From Phytopythium helicoides (Eukaryota > Oomycota > Peronosporomycetes > Pythiales > Pythiaceae), in the NCBI GenBank assembly GCA_024867545.1, contig JANFNE010000017.1, positions 459,001-523,000 of the forward strand: DNA of 64,000 nt. Direction: 5' to 3'. Below the pieces are notes generated by a model. It saw only the letters and a program-made list of their open reading frames with translations. It made no database searches and was not told where the DNA came from. Shown piece after piece: positions 35,323-49,000 of this stretch. Numbering within the stretch: the first letter of the stretch is position 1; every line of letters begins with the position of its first letter. Both the position numbers and the translations under genes were made by a program.

Positions 35323-36592
35323 ATGGAGGCCGACGCGCCGACGCTGCGCCTCGCGCGGCTGTTCCCCGACGCCCTGGAGGACTCGTACGTGGCCGCCTAC
35401 TGCCTGCTGCTAGTGGCGCCTGCCTGCTGGCTGGCGGCGCGCTGGCTGCTGCGTCGCGGCAAGAGCGCGACGCCCGCGGAGGTTTTGCTCGTCTCGCTGC
35501 TGGTTCCTCTGGTGCTCGTTGGGCTCCCAGCGGTGCGTGAAGTTGGTGGCGGTGCTTCTATGAGGAGGAGATGGAGGTGGTGACGTTGGGTTGTTGAAAG
35601 CAGGCGCTGTACTGGTTCCTGAGCGAGAAGAATGTGTACCAACTGCTCCAGGTGGGAGGTGGTGAAGGAGCGACCGACCGCGGAGAGAGGAAGCTGACGT
35701 GCTGGTGGATGCCATTAGATGAGCCGCGTCGAGTCGCGCTACGTGTGGGCGCAGAAGTACGCGTTCTGGCGCAACCTGTACCAGACTGGGCAGATGCCTG
35801 CGCACATTTGGCAGCACATCGACAAAGCCTATGATGTGCGTCCTAGCTGCTGTGGGGACGTCGGCAGCGAACTAACGCTCGCGTGCGCTGAGCAGAGCGT
35901 TTATAACGACAAGGCACGCTACCTCTACGACTACTGGGGACCGGCACAAGTTGAGATGTCACTCGTCGAGACGCAGTGCAACACCGCGCTGTTTTACATC
36001 CTCTGGACGACCATCATGTGCGTTTTGATATCCCACTTCAAGTGTTCGTGATGCCAAACTTACGAGTCTGTAAAAAACCTTTTTGCAGCTATGCGCTCAC
36101 CATGCCGAAGGCCGCAGAAGCTGGAAGCAAATGGGCATTTTCAGGACTCGTTGTGGTACAGCTCGTTATGCGCCGAAAGATGCGCTGTCCTTAAACTAAT
36201 ATCCCTCTTGTGAACGTAGATGCTTGTATTTGAGCTATCTGTCAAGGTGCTGCGCTACGACCCGCCCATCAAGGCGCTGTTCCGCTACACGACACCCCGC
36301 GAGTTCGTGATGTGGGGCCACCGTTTACTCCCAATCCTCGTCTTCGCATCTGTAACTGTGAAGCGAGTGTTTTTCGTCGACCTGGAGGCGCACCATCGCA
36401 AGGTGCTGGAGCATTTGTCCGAAAAGAACAAGGTGAGAAAACTCTGTCTTGTGCGAGTTAGTTCGCAAGTACGTGGCGACTCATGCGTTATGGACTGCTC
36501 AGCAAACGCTCCAGGAGCTACAGGAGGTCGAGAAGGCGCTATTCCCCGATGAGGAAGACGAAAACGAAGAGGAAGAGGTCGCGGGTCGTTAG
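35323..36592 (+). CDS. Multi-pass membrane protein with J-domain-like C-terminal half-motif, unrecognised
   Basis: Seven exons inferred from GT-AG junctions that all keep frame: 35323-35532, 35604-35651, 35719-35835, 35896-36017, 36089-36155, 36220-36432, 36503-36592; total about 288 residues. Starts MEADAPTLRLARLFPDALED, followed by helices (AAYCLLLVAPACWLAA; LLVSLLVPLVLVGLPAAL). The middle, HIDKAYDSVYNDKARYLYDY plus WGP, resembles the end of a J domain, but no HPD tripeptide is seen. Further helices follow (NTALFYILWTTIIYAL; FVMWGHRLLPILVFASVTV), then a coiled-coil and an acidic end (DEEDENEEEE). It may be a degenerate DnaJ-like ER membrane protein. Function unknown. It is divergent from the PI synthase. 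Confidence 0.65.
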
Positions 36593-37523
36593 TGAGCTGA
36601 GCATCGATATTTTTGAAACAAGACGTTTGTGGTGACGCTGGTTCGTGGCCATGATTCAATGATCGAGGTGATCACTGCTGCCCAGCTACTGATCCGCTTG
36701 GGATCAGGATGACCCTGTCTCAGCATTGGCATCCCTCGTTGCCCACTGTCTCATGCATAGCGTGCAATACTGATCTTTCGCAAAGGCGAGCTTTTGGCCG
36801 CGAGTTCATGAAGAGCGCAGCGACTTACACACAAAATCGATGCTTCCGAACACCACCACCACCACCACCATGCTTTTGGCCACTCTACTGTACACTAGCG
36901 AGTCGCTTTATAACGCTCCTCTTCCCGGCAAGAGCTTCAGTCGGTTTCCATTCTCCGCACATTCTTGTGGTGGCTACCTCGGTGCTTGGGCATTTAGCGA
37001 CCGTCGCGTCTTTGGTGCTCGCGACGCATATCTCGCTGCAGTCAGACGCCAATACGAGGTTGAAGCGTTTTGACGTGCAAAGCTGGGGCGACGTTGCATG
37101 TCAAATCCGCCCAAGCACCCATATGACATTTCACTTTCCGAGCTCTGAGCTCTCCAAAACAAATGCCCTCGAAAGCGGCGTAGTCAGCAGCACCATTCGA
37201 CGTCATGACGCTAGAGTCTCGACCGCGTGGCTTGCTTCCTCATGCGATCGAACGCTCTTTGCCGCGGCCGCTTGCATCCGGTGTATAGACATGACCAGGG
37301 CTCGATGGCGACTTAGGATTAACCGGCACCTCACGTCGCAGCACCTTGCACATCCCTTCCACCGGCGTGAGGCCGACCAGCCAACCAGCTAGCCGAGGGC
37401 GAGAGGCCAAAGCTTTCATTCTCGATCTCGCTCGACAGCGGACACATCGATCAGACGAGTCAGTGGAATGGGCACGCGTTGACCAGAGCGTCGTCACTAG
37501 ACCTACAGACCCTTCACTCAAGC
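36593..37523. other. Intergenic region, no supported gene
   Basis: About 930 nt between two plus-strand genes. It has a (CCA)n run at about 36851-36871. A plus-strand open frame at 36709-37392 has no recognisable domain, starts without conserved context and is not listed as a gene. Confidence 0.5.
36851..36871. repeat. (CCA)n microsatellite
   Basis: Seven successive trinucleotide units in the intergenic region upstream of the ABCG gene. No coding role is supported. Confidence 0.8.
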
Positions 37524-40500
37524 ATGGCGTCTCGTCTATCAACGCCGCTGTTACCTGAACAAAGAGATGACACGGACACCAGTATCAATGTCAGCAACGA
37601 CGAGCAAGACCAGCAAGTATCGACGCCAACCGGTCGAGATCTATTGGCGCTCGAACCGAGAGTGCTACATGCGTATTTGGCTGCCAAGCTCGAGACTGCG
37701 CTTGGCCATGAACTTCCACAACTCGAAATCCGATTCCAAAACCTGTCGCTGAGCGTCAACATTGATGTGACCGAGATGAAGCATGATCGTGGTCGCGTCC
37801 AGCCAGAGCTTCCGACGGTAGGACATTCGATCAAAGCTTCCACACGACAGTTTCTCTCTGCCTTGCCGAGCCACAAGCCCAAACAAACGGCTCAGCGCCA
37901 CATTCTTCAGGATGTTACCGGTGTGTTTCGTCCAGGAACGCTCACACTCGTGCTTGGACAACCTGGGTCGGGCAAGTCGTCGCTATTGAGAGTGCTCAGC
38001 GGGCAGTTCCCAATGAACAAGAATGTTAAAGTGAGCGGAGAAGTAACCTACAACGGGGTGCTGCGAGAAGATCCAAAGCTGTATTCACGGCTGCCCCAGT
38101 TTGCATCCTACGTTACTCAGAGCGACATGCATTTTCCGTCTTTGACGGTGCGTGAGACGCTCGAGTTTGCAAGCCATTGCTGCGATCCCGAACTCGCAAT
38201 GTCAGCCGGTAAGACGCTTTTATCACACGGGTCTCCAGCAGAAAATGCGGCAGCAGTGGCGACAGCTCAAGCACTTGCTTCTGCCAGCACCGACGTTGTG
38301 ATTGAGCAGCTTGGTCTTCTTCCGTGTCAGCACACAGCGATTGGAGATGAACTGCATCGCGGTGTGTCGGGTGGCGAACGAAAGCGAGTGACTACTGGCG
38401 AAATGCAGTTCGGGATGAAGTACGCAACATTCATGGACGAGATCAGCACAGGACTTGACAGTGCCGCTACATATGACATTGTTCGAACCCAGCGGAGTAT
38501 TGCTCGTAAGCTGCATCGCACAGTAGTTATCGCGCTGCTACAGCCAACACCGGAGGTGTTTGCTCTCTTTGATGACGTCTTGCTGCTTCACGCGGGTCGT
38601 GTGCTGTACCACGGACCAACAGAACGCGCACTCGAGTACTTTGAGGCCCATGGCTTTTCCTGCCCACCTGATCGTGATGCTGCCGACTTCCTGGTGGAGA
38701 TCGGACCCCGTGCAGATCAAAAGCAGCAACAGCAAGAACCGACATTCCGTCGAACGAAGGAGGTGCAATGGCACTAGCTGATGTGTTTGAGCGATCCCTG
38801 ACGTTTGCGGAAATGAAGCAACGACTGGTGACCCCAGTAGCGCCTGCTCTGCTTGACCATGTTGCGAAGCATATGGAGCCCATGCCAGCGTTTCGGCAGG
38901 GATTTTGGACAAGCACGTGGGCATTAACAAAACGCCAGCTTGTCGTTGCGAGTCGCAACAGATCGTTTGTGCGGGTTCGAGCCTATATGGTTATTATCAT
39001 GGGTCTCATTTACGCAAGCACCTTCTACGACTTCGACCCGACTAATGCACAGGTTGTTTTGGGTGTACTCTTTCAAGCAACAATGTTCCTTGCCCTCGGT
39101 CAGGCATCTCAGATCCCGGCTTTCTTGACGGCTCGTGCCATTTACTACAAGCAGCGGCGTGCCAACTTTTATCGAACCTCGTCATTTGTCCTCGCCAGCT
39201 CCATTGCTCTCGCCCCTCAAGCAGCGATCGAAACACTCGTGTTTGGCTCACTCGTTTATTGGCTGTGTGGTTTCATCCCGACCGCTGCAGGATATGTTTT
39301 GTTTTTGTTTCTCATGCTCGCGACAAACCTCGTCTTTTGCGCCTGGTTCTTTTTGCTGACGGCAATCTGCCCAACTTTCAACGTCGCGAAGCCCATGTCA
39401 ACTTTTCGATCGTCTTTTTCCAAGTATTTGCGGGCTTTGTCGTTCCTCGCGGACAATTGCCCCCGTATCTTGTGTGGCTTTATTGGCTCAACCCAGTGTC
39501 GTGGTGTGTGCGCGCGCTAGCCGTTCAGCAGTATCGATCTTCACGGTACGATGTTTGCAAATACGGCAGTATTGACTACTGTTCCGAGTTTGGCATGACC
39601 ATGGGCGAGTACTCGCTAGCGCAGTTCGACGTGCCAGCTAGTCGGAACTGGATATGGGGAGGTATCGTGTTTGTTCTTTCGGGTATGTTGTCATTATGGC
39701 GATTGCTTGCCTTATTCTTGAGTACAAGCGGTACGACAGTCCGTCAGGAAATTCGGCCGTAGTGTCTGCATTACCAATTGATGAGGAGGACAACAAGAAG
39801 GTGCAGAGTGTGGATGGGGAGTATACGATCATCAAGACTCCACGGGCTGCAGACACGGCGATCAACGTGCATGCATCCGACCCAGCGACCATGTTTACAC
39901 CAATAACGTTGGCTTTCAGCGACTTGTGGTACTCGGTGCCAGCTCCTCATGATAGCCGCTCTCGGCGACACGGAAGAATTGATTTGCTCAAAGGTGTGAG
40001 TGGCTTTGCCGTTCCAGGCACGATGACAGCGTTGATGGGTTCTTCTGGTGCTGGCAAGACTACGCTGATGGACGTGATCGCTGGCAGAAAGCAAGCTAGC
40101 AAAAACGGTGGCCACATCAGCGGTCAGATCCTCTTAAACGGAAGTCCGGCCACCGAACTGGCGGTCCGACGCTGCACCGGCTACTGCGAGCAGCTTGATA
40201 TTCACTCAGAGGCTTCGACGATCCGTGAAGCTATCCTATTCAGTGCGATGCTTCGACAGGATAGCGCTGTTTCCACTGCAGACAAGCGCGCGACTGTCGA
40301 TGAGTGCCTTGAGTTGCTCGATCTTACACCGATTGCGGATCGGATCATCCGTGGATGTTCTCAGGAGCAACGAAAGCGATTGACCATCGGAGTGGAGCTT
40401 GCAGCACAACCGAGTGTGCTGTTCTTGGATGAGCCTACGAGTGGGCTTGATGCTCGTGCAGCCAAAGTCATCATGAAGGGTGTGCGGAAGGTCGCTGACC

Positions 40501-41903
40501 GGGGGCGTACTATTGTTTGCACCATTCACCAGCCTGCAGCGGATGTGTTTGCTCTCTTTGATCGTGTCCTGTTGCTCCGACGTGGAGGCGAGACCGTCTT
40601 CTTCGGTGACCGCAGCCACTTGGTGCCATACTTCGAGGCACTCCCGGGAGTAACTCCGCTTCCGGATGGACAGAATCCCGCGACGTGGATGCTTGAGGTG
40701 ATTGGTGCCGGTGTGACGTCAAAAAAGAAGTCGGCACTCGAGCTACCGAACCAGAGTCAGCCCCAACATAGCCACCATCGTAGTGTTGGGGCTTCAGCGA
40801 CACCAGCGTCTCCTTCCGCATCTGCTTCTTCAACCGACAATGAAGAAGATGAGAACGACCAGGACCCGCTGATTGACGTCGATTTTGCAGCAAGCTTCAG
40901 GGCGAGTCGAGAATGTGCTGGAATGCTTTCAACTCTTGCTCAGCCTGGTTTCACCGTGCCTATAGCTTCCGACTCTGAGGTTGTGTTCACTTCCAAGCGC
41001 GCTGCGTCGTCAACTACGCAGATGCGAGCGTTGGTGGGACGCTTCTTTGACATGTACTGGCGCACACCATCGTATAACTTGACTCGCTGGGTCCTCGCGA
41101 TGGCGCTTGGCTTTGTCTTCGGACTTGCAGCTCTCAGCGCTGACTACACCACGTATCAGGGCCTCAACTCAGGTGTTGGTCTCATTTTCATGACGACCAT
41201 CTACAACGGAATCGTCTCGTACACGGGTATCCTCCCATTCGCAGCTCGCGAGCGAGCATCTTTCTACCGAGAGCGAGCGTCCCAGACGTACAACGCGCTT
41301 TGGTACTGGCTTGGGTCGACGTTAGCTGAGATCCCATACGTCCTCGTCACGGGTATGCTCTTTTGCGTGCTTTTCTACCCGATTGCAGGCTTCGGAACCA
41401 CCTCTGGGGCTTTCTCGGCGTCTGGGCTTGGCAACTTTTTCTTTTACTGGCTCAACATGTCGCTCTTCGTTCTGGGGCAAACTTATGTGGGACAACTCCT
41501 TGCATTTGCTCTACCCAGTGTCGAGGTTGCAGCAGTTGCAGGCACCGTCTTCAACACCGTCTGCTTGTTGTTTGCCGGCTTCAACCCTCCTGCAGACTCG
41601 ATCCCCGCAGGCTATCAGTGGCTGTTCACCATCACACCGCATCGATACTCGCTGAGTGTGCTGGTGACGCTCGTGTTTGCCAATTGCCCCGCTGATGGAA
41701 GTAGCGACGCAGTCGGCTGCCAGACTCTCCAAGACGCACCGGTCAAGCTCGGCGCCATTAACGTTCAGGGATACATCGAAAATGTGTTCAAGATGCGCCG
41801 CGACGACATGATGCGCAACTTTGGGTGTGTTTTCATCTTCCTCACCGTCTACCGCGTGCTCGCCATCTTGGCGCTGCGCTACATTAATCACCAGAAGCGA
41901 TAG
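37524..41903 (+). CDS. ABCG-type (PDR-like) full-size ABC transporter, three apparent frameshifts
   Basis: Full-length layout NBD1-TMD1-NBD2-TMD2, about 1,450 residues when the frames are merged. NBD1: Walker A GQPGSGKSS, signature VSGGERKR, Walker B TFMDEIS. NBD2: Walker A GSSGAGKTT, signature-like CSQEQRKRLTIGVE, Walker B VLFLDEPTSGLD. The membrane domains include SNRSF/ASRNRSFVRVRAYM and a C-terminal block with LLFAGFNPPADSIPAGYQWL. Frames break near 38760, 39402 (run of T) and 39681 (after GGG). Each is explained by one missing base and the protein resumes at once. NBD1 has VSGG and NBD2 a divergent signature, the asymmetry seen in PDR-type exporters. The start at 37524 fits. Oomycete PDR proteins export drugs and plant defence compounds; the substrate here is unknown. 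Confidence 0.93.
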
Positions 41904-43060
41904 GTTGATAGAGACAGTAATCCCCCTAACGTGGAGGAGCTCCTACTAACTCGGTACGAGTCGGCTTCATATGAGTGTCGAATCTGCCAGTCCGTTTCCT
42001 CCCACGACTCGCTTGGTCTTCAGCGACTTCATATTCTCATTTGTCTCCATTGCTTACGCCATATCCTTCACCCCCTTCGTCTCCTTCACCTCCGCCGTCT
42101 CTGTTGGTTCTGCTCCCTCTGTCAATCTTAACGTTTCGGTCGTCTCGTTGGTTCGAAATTTACCAACGCTGTGGCTACACACCTGTCGTCTACTGAGCTT
42201 CTCCATCCTCTGCGGGTCTGCACGCCAGTGATAAGCTTTTGCTGAGTTGACGTGGCGGTGTCGACGACTCCAACCGGTGAAACAGCGCAAGAAATGTCGA
42301 CTCGTCAGTTCGCAAAGCAGTGGTGTAGCGAACTTCACGTGCCGGCCGTCGTGAGCTGGAACGTGACGATCTAGGCCATCAACGTCGACGTCGTCGGAAT
42401 CCGCGATACTCCCTATGAGCGCGCAGCAAGTCCTCCATGTGACCAAGAAACCCAGCAGCAAAACGTATCGCCAATCGGGTCGCCAAGAAAGCTCTCATGG
42501 TGCTCGGCTCCTGGCTGGATTCCTGGCACACCATATAACATTCCTGTCATGAAGAGACTTTAGGGACCAGTCATGTTACTGATGCCTGGAATTGCGACGC
42601 CGTGGCGACACTTTTGATGCCGTTGGCATGCCTTGCGAATCGCGCAGCCACAAGCTGCGAATGCACTGCCAACGCCCAATCGAATGGACAGGACGGACGA
42701 TCACGTGGGTCGTACCGTAGCCAAGGTGGCTTCGGGATCTTGAGGTCGCACTTCAACAAGTTGTCCGGTTGTTCAGCCGCTACCGCAACTTAACCTCTCA
42801 TAAAGTTGCCTCAACGCGCTGAACATGATCGTGTCCCATCCTCTCGCTGCTCCTCCGACTGTTCAAAGGTTTCCCCTCTATCTCCCTACAAACCCACAAT
42901 TTACCCTCCAACCTACTATCATAAGAATATAACCCACGGTAGGTCATGTCTCGCCATTGCTTTTCCGCCATCACCTGGCCTTTCTCGAGGTTGCCGCGCG
43001 CCATTACCGCTTGACACGCCCGCCGCTCGCTGTGGATGCGCAGGCGGGAGCCGTCGAGCC
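41904..43060. other. Intergenic region before the Piezo gene
   Basis: About 1.15 kb. The part near 41980-42140 is CT-rich on the plus strand and without introns or domains; open frames here are low-complexity shadows. I see no RNA gene. The last 200 nt probably hold the Piezo promoter and 5' UTR. Confidence 0.5.
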
Positions 43061-46000
43061 ATGGCGCGGCCAAGGCGCGGGCCTGCGCCCTCGCACGCGT
43101 TCGGTGACGCGCGGCACGTGCAGCTGACGCCCCCGGGCGGCTTCGCGGCGGCCGGCGACGACTTCTCGGCGCTCGCGACCGCCGCGTACGAGGAGGCGTC
43201 GACGCCGCCCACGCTCGGGGGCGCAGGACTCGAGCTCGCGCAAGAGGGCGGCGCCCGCCATGATGCGCGCGCCGTCGTCGTTCTCGCGCGCGCACTCGTC
43301 CTACTCGGCCATGGGCAGCACGAGGCGCATGCCCATGGGGCTCGCGGCGTCGTTGGCCGCGTCCGGGTCGGGCAGGGCGCCGCCTACGCCGCCGCTCTCG
43401 GCGCGCGCCATCGCAGCGCTCAACCTGGCCGCGGACGTCATCTTCTCGCTCTGCCTCGCGGTCGCGGCCGTCTCGCGCGCCAACCTCGTGTCGTTCTACT
43501 ACCTGCTCGTCTTCTGCTACGGAACGGTCTTCTCGCTCCAGTCGCGCGCAGTCACGCTGCTCACGCTACTCGTGGCGCTGTTTGCGTGCGCAGGCCACGC
43601 GGCCAGCATTTTTGTCTTCAAGAACGCGCCAGGAGCCTCCATGACGACCGCGGAATCTATCGCCGACCTGTTCGGGTTCTCACACATGGCAGAGACCAAG
43701 GACTTCGTTGTGGCCTTCACTTTTGACGCGCTCGTCCTCGCCGCGAGTTCGGTGCACCTCTTCTACACTCTGCGGCGACTTGCAGACCACCGCGACCGGC
43801 TGAACGAACAGCAAGAGCAGCAGCGTATGAACGAGTTCGACCTGTTCGAGATGGGCGAGCACCTGTTCAATCACGGCGACAAGCGCCGGGATCGCAAGCG
43901 CTCGCTCTGCAGGGCCTTGAGGGGTTTTGCGCCTTGTTGCTGCTCATTTCAGCCGTTTCGGTGCCTGGTTTTGCCACAGGAGTGTACTACCTACTACTGA
44001 TTGGTCTGCTCGTCCGGTATACCGTGTTCACCGAGAAGGTCACCCTCGGCGAGTTGGCAGCTCGTGCCATGGCAGCGACAGCATCAGCATCCATGGCGTC
44101 TAGACCAGCTGCTCCACGACAGAAATCAACCTCCAGCATGTTTTTTGGCTCGGGAGCAGCTAAAGTGCTGCTGCTCTGTTGCGTTCTCTTCATTTCAGTG
44201 TGGTATTTGAGCCAGATGAGCCAAGCTCGAACTCAAGACACCCTGAGCACAATAGCCGCGTATTGCGGGTTTGGCGACCTTCGAGGTGACGATGTCGCAT
44301 GGCAGTACTACGTGTTGGCAGGCTGTCAATTTCTTCTTCTCCTGTGCAGCGCAAAGCTGTACAACCTCCACAAGGAAATGGCTGAAATCACACGCAATCA
44401 ACCTCAGCTAGAAAAACCCGTGGCAAACGAAAACGCCGTCCGTGGATCAATGCGCTCAATTTACTCCAACGCCGCGCTGGACTTAGAGGTTGTGGAATTC
44501 GGTGACGGCGGAGGTGCTCCGTACCATCGCCTCCTCCCCCAAGATGAGGGGCATATCGATGTGCAAGAGTTGATCAAGACTCAGTCTTTTGCTGTTCGAA
44601 TGTTTGTGCGCGAAGGTGGACTTCTATTTGGTTGCGCTGCTGCCATTGTGTGGAGCGTGTCGTATCCGTCGTATGCGTCCTCGGTTTTAATGGGCATTGC
44701 ATTTTTGACATTGGCTCTGTACGGCATGTCACCATCATCGATATTCGCTTCGGCGATGGTACTCTACGGAACCTGTCTCTCTCTTGCTGAGTACGTGAGC
44801 AACCTCACCATACAGCTCGTAAACGCAGAAGATTATTACGAGTACGGTCTGATTGTCTACAAGTACCCAATTCTCGACATCGGCGTGCACAACGTCTGCC
44901 TGGTGGTCATTTTCCTATCAATCCGCATGCACTGGCGGTATCAGGATATTCTGATTGAATCGTCTCGTCAAAGAGCTGCGACCCGTCACGCGACTCAAGC
45001 TGGCACGGACAGAGATGATGGAGAAAAGCCTGGTACTTCAACGGATCGATTCCTGATTCACGCCGACATCCGGAATGTAAGTGGCGCGAACCCGTTTTTA
45101 TTCAGTCGTGTGATTAATCCTCTGTATCTATAACAGAAAATCCGGCGAGGAGGGTGGAGTGTAGCAATTCAACTCTGGATCGAGGATGCGAAACGTGTGT
45201 TCTTCACTCACTTGGACGCACTCGTGCTCATCACAATTCTGAGTACGTTCTTCTTTGCCTTGGTACTTTCGCGCTGCCCACAGATTCTCTAATGTTTGTT
45301 TGGCGCTGCAGTTGTTGCATTGAGCACCCAAGTTTCTGTTCTTCAGATCGGCTACTTAGTCCTCGCTGTCATGCTGATTCTGTTCTTCGAGCATCGGCGA
45401 CAGTTCTGGCGCATCCTGTTGCTGTACGCCCTGGCGGCCTGTTTCGCTGTATTTGTCCGAATGTCGAGTGCAAGCCCGACGATACGCTCGATCTAATCGG
45501 TCTTCAGTGCTACTCGTCGGAGGAGTACACATGGAAGTCCTTGTGGCCTACCCTTTTTTCCGCTCAACTTCTCATCATCTTCGAGCTCATCTTCCAGCTC
45601 GTCATCTACGTTGCGAACAAGGACACAATCGAAGAGCGAATGCGCATGCGAGACCAAGACCGGCAAAATCCCCTTTACTTTGTCTCACGTTTGATGATTG
45701 AGCTGGACAACTGGTTCCGGATCTTTGGTGTCATATTTTGCTACGTCGCTTTCATCGTGGTGGCAATTCAGTACGAGCAGGGCACTACACGGCTCAACAC
45801 CACCGTCATTGGTGGCATCCAGCTAATTCTGTGCTTTATTCTCTTGGGGAACCATTTAGGTGGTTTCCCTACTGCTCCGAGAACTTCTCTGAGATTGAAG
45901 CTCTTGTGGTCCATTGCTCTGTTGGTCGAAATCATCATCCTTGTATCGCGCTACCTGTACCAGTTTTCGTCAATCGCCAAAAAATTGAACGAGTACATAT

Positions 46001-49000
46001 TTACTTCCAGCTTCATGACAGCGAAAGATGTCGGTTACGAAGTTCACACAGGCACTGGGAAGATTTCGAGTCTCTTTGTGTACTTGCTACCGACTACAAT
46101 TGTCATGTCTCTGTGCTTCTGGCAGCTATACTCGATGATGAGGGCTGTGCAGCCGTACGAGTTCTTCACGTCGGGACAAAGCCGAGCAGTTGATCGAATT
46201 CGTCTCGTCATGGATACGATCAAGCAGGTTATGATTTCGTTCAGCGCAACGACCCTCGTTATTGTCGCCATGTATGTGGCAATCGATGAGATCAACTTCA
46301 TCGGGTGGTTGTACGTGATCGTTATCGTGCTGGGCCGGCCAGTAACGGGTGCGTGGAAATCTCTGTGGCGACCACTTTTCTGGATCTCAGCTTGCGCGGC
46401 GGTGCTCAAGTACGTCATCCAGCTGAGTGTGTTCAACGTTAGCGAATCGACTGAGAATGGTGAGCACGTTTTATTCAGCCCTGGCGACGATAGTGACTGG
46501 ATTGGCACCATTCGCCTCTACGAGAGATACTCTGTGAGTGTAGGCGCAGCAAAGTTGTGGAGCCTGTTGTCAAATCAACTTGTGATTATGCTGGTGTGCT
46601 TCTTCCAGCGCATGGCAGAGTACTGGGACTCTGCCTCATCGATGAAGCGCCAACGAAAACTGGCCGAATTAACAGCACAATTTGAACTGGACTATGCTCG
46701 TCGCGCCGCCGAAGGCTTTGGTCGAGAGCATCGGACCTCGTCCTGTGAAGCGGACGACGACGAAGACGACAACAAGGACCGTTTTGGAGCGATGGCTGCC
46801 TTTGATGAGGATTCCGGAGGGAAGCAAGGCGAGGGATCGAAGCTGACACATGCACAATCGACAGCAACCGTCAGGTCGATTGGAGATGAAGGTGATTTGA
46901 AGGCTGTTGATAGCCTCCCGCTCGAAGAGGAGAAAGACTTCTTTGGTTGCCTTCGCGAATTCGCTACCATGTATGCAAGCAAGGCGTCGGTGAACGTGAC
47001 AACATTACTGCTTACGATTTCGTGCTTCGTGCACCAAGATTTCATTTCTGTGGTGTATATGCTCATCGTGTATGGCATGATGTATGCATACCCCTCAACC
47101 GTGTGCCGTCGTTGGTGGGCTCTTGCAATCATGCTGTCGCTTGTCATCACGCTCGAGTACTCTGTCGTTCTGTGGCTGCCACCGTTCTCGACATTGATAT
47201 GGCTACCACAGTGCCTTGGAGTTTCATCCGGACGAATATGAGGAATTCTTTCTCATGAGTGATCAGCACGTGTGGGCTCTAATGTCTGACTTTGTGACGC
47301 TTTATACTGTTTACTTGCTGCCTGCTTCGGACAAGTTCAATAGTACAGAGGAGCCAGCAGAAGTCATCAACGTTCAGAAGTATGAGGCAGAGTACGCTGC
47401 AAGCGGGGTCTACGACATTTCCGACGCACACTTCGATGAGATGCTCGGACTCCAAGAGGACGAACATTATGCTGCACTTGCCAAAAGTCATCCGTGGTAC
47501 ATCATCGAGAGTGTGGTTGTTACGAACTGGCTTCCGCTCGTGCTGTTGCTCGTGTTCGTGTTCGGATCAACGCAAGGTGGTATTGTGTCTATCGTGTACC
47601 TGTGGGCATCGATGACAATGCTGTATCGTATTGACGAGACGCGTGCGCCGATGAATCCGTGGATACATTACCTTCGCAAGTTCAATTGGGGACACTTGTT
47701 TATTATCGTGCTTTTGAACTCGCCATACGTATCTGACAAAGTGAATCAGTGTCTACTGACTTCTTCACAAGGTGCTACAGTGGTCATTGATAACGGCGAC
47801 AACACGACAAGTACGGTCGACACAGATTGTATGACGGTCACTAACCTGCTTGGGGTAACAGTCTCCATGCCGTACGGGCTTATCGCTATGTGTGTGTTCA
47901 TCTCGATCCAATGTGAGATCCTCGTGTCACCAACTTATCCGAAGGTACTTGCTCTTATCTGGAGCGACCAAGAGCGCGCGCCAATGCGCCGAGAAGAACT
48001 CGTTCGCGAATACTTCCGACAGCGCACAGCAAAGTGGTACGGTATGAAGAAGGACAAGAATGCTGCAATCCAGCGACTCAAGATGATTGTCTCCAAGTTG
48101 GTGCATAAAGTCGAAGAGCTGATGGACATCGCCATGGGTTTGCATCACAATCTTCCGCCTACGGCCCCCACCAAACCAGTTGTAGTCGAGTGCACTCAAA
48201 ACTCTGCAACAATTTCGTGGGAGAAGCCAACGACCAGTTTCCACAAGATTCGTTTCTATCGCATCTCGCGGCAACGGTACCCGTCATTGACGTTGCTAGG
48301 TGACTTCAGCGATATTGTCGAGGTCAGTGGAAATGTATGCGAAGCTACCATCGAGGCCTTCGTCCCGGAACTGCGTACCAATTCAAAGTATGTGCGGTGT
48401 CGCGCATGGGTGAAGGACCGTTTAGTTCAGCGAGCGACCCAATCTCAACAAAATCGCTGAACTTGGATGGGTCAACTACTGCTGGGTGGATGAAGTATCG
48501 CCGCGAAGCTTACCCTCCGTCACGATGGGTAAAGCTAGTTGCATGGCTCAAGCCGAAGTTCCTGCATCGGTACGTTGTGATTGATTCCAGTCACTTGATC
48601 TACTACCGCGACGAAGAGATGGCACTCAAACACCGCAGCCGCGCGCGCCGAAAGCGCCTGAAGACTTCTTTCAAGTGGCGTGATGTCATTACGTTCCGCC
48701 TAAGCGATGGAAAGGTCCAGTACGATGATATGTCGCCGCTGCTCCATTGCCTCGAAATAGTCGTGCGTCACAGCAAGGGTCGGGGCGACACATTGTACGC
48801 ATTCCAGCCGGAGATGTCGAAGGAATTCAACATGTTTCTCTCAGCTGTTGCCTTTGCGGTGCCGAGGGATGCTCTTGATGATAGCGTCGTCGACATGCTT
48901 CGTGCTCGAAAGCTCCCAAACCCTCTTGATATTGTTCCAGCATCAGGTGATGACGGCGACCCGAATTTTGACGAAAACAAGAGTGAGTGGAGTAGTGTGA

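Noticed and set aside
36709..37392. Plus-strand frame of 227 codons before the ABCG gene
   Set aside because: Low-complexity start with the CCA run, no conserved motif and no splice support.
42798..43295. Minus-strand Arg/Ala-rich frame at the Piezo start
   Set aside because: Arg/Ala-rich low complexity typical of GC-rich antisense; overlaps the likely Piezo first exon.
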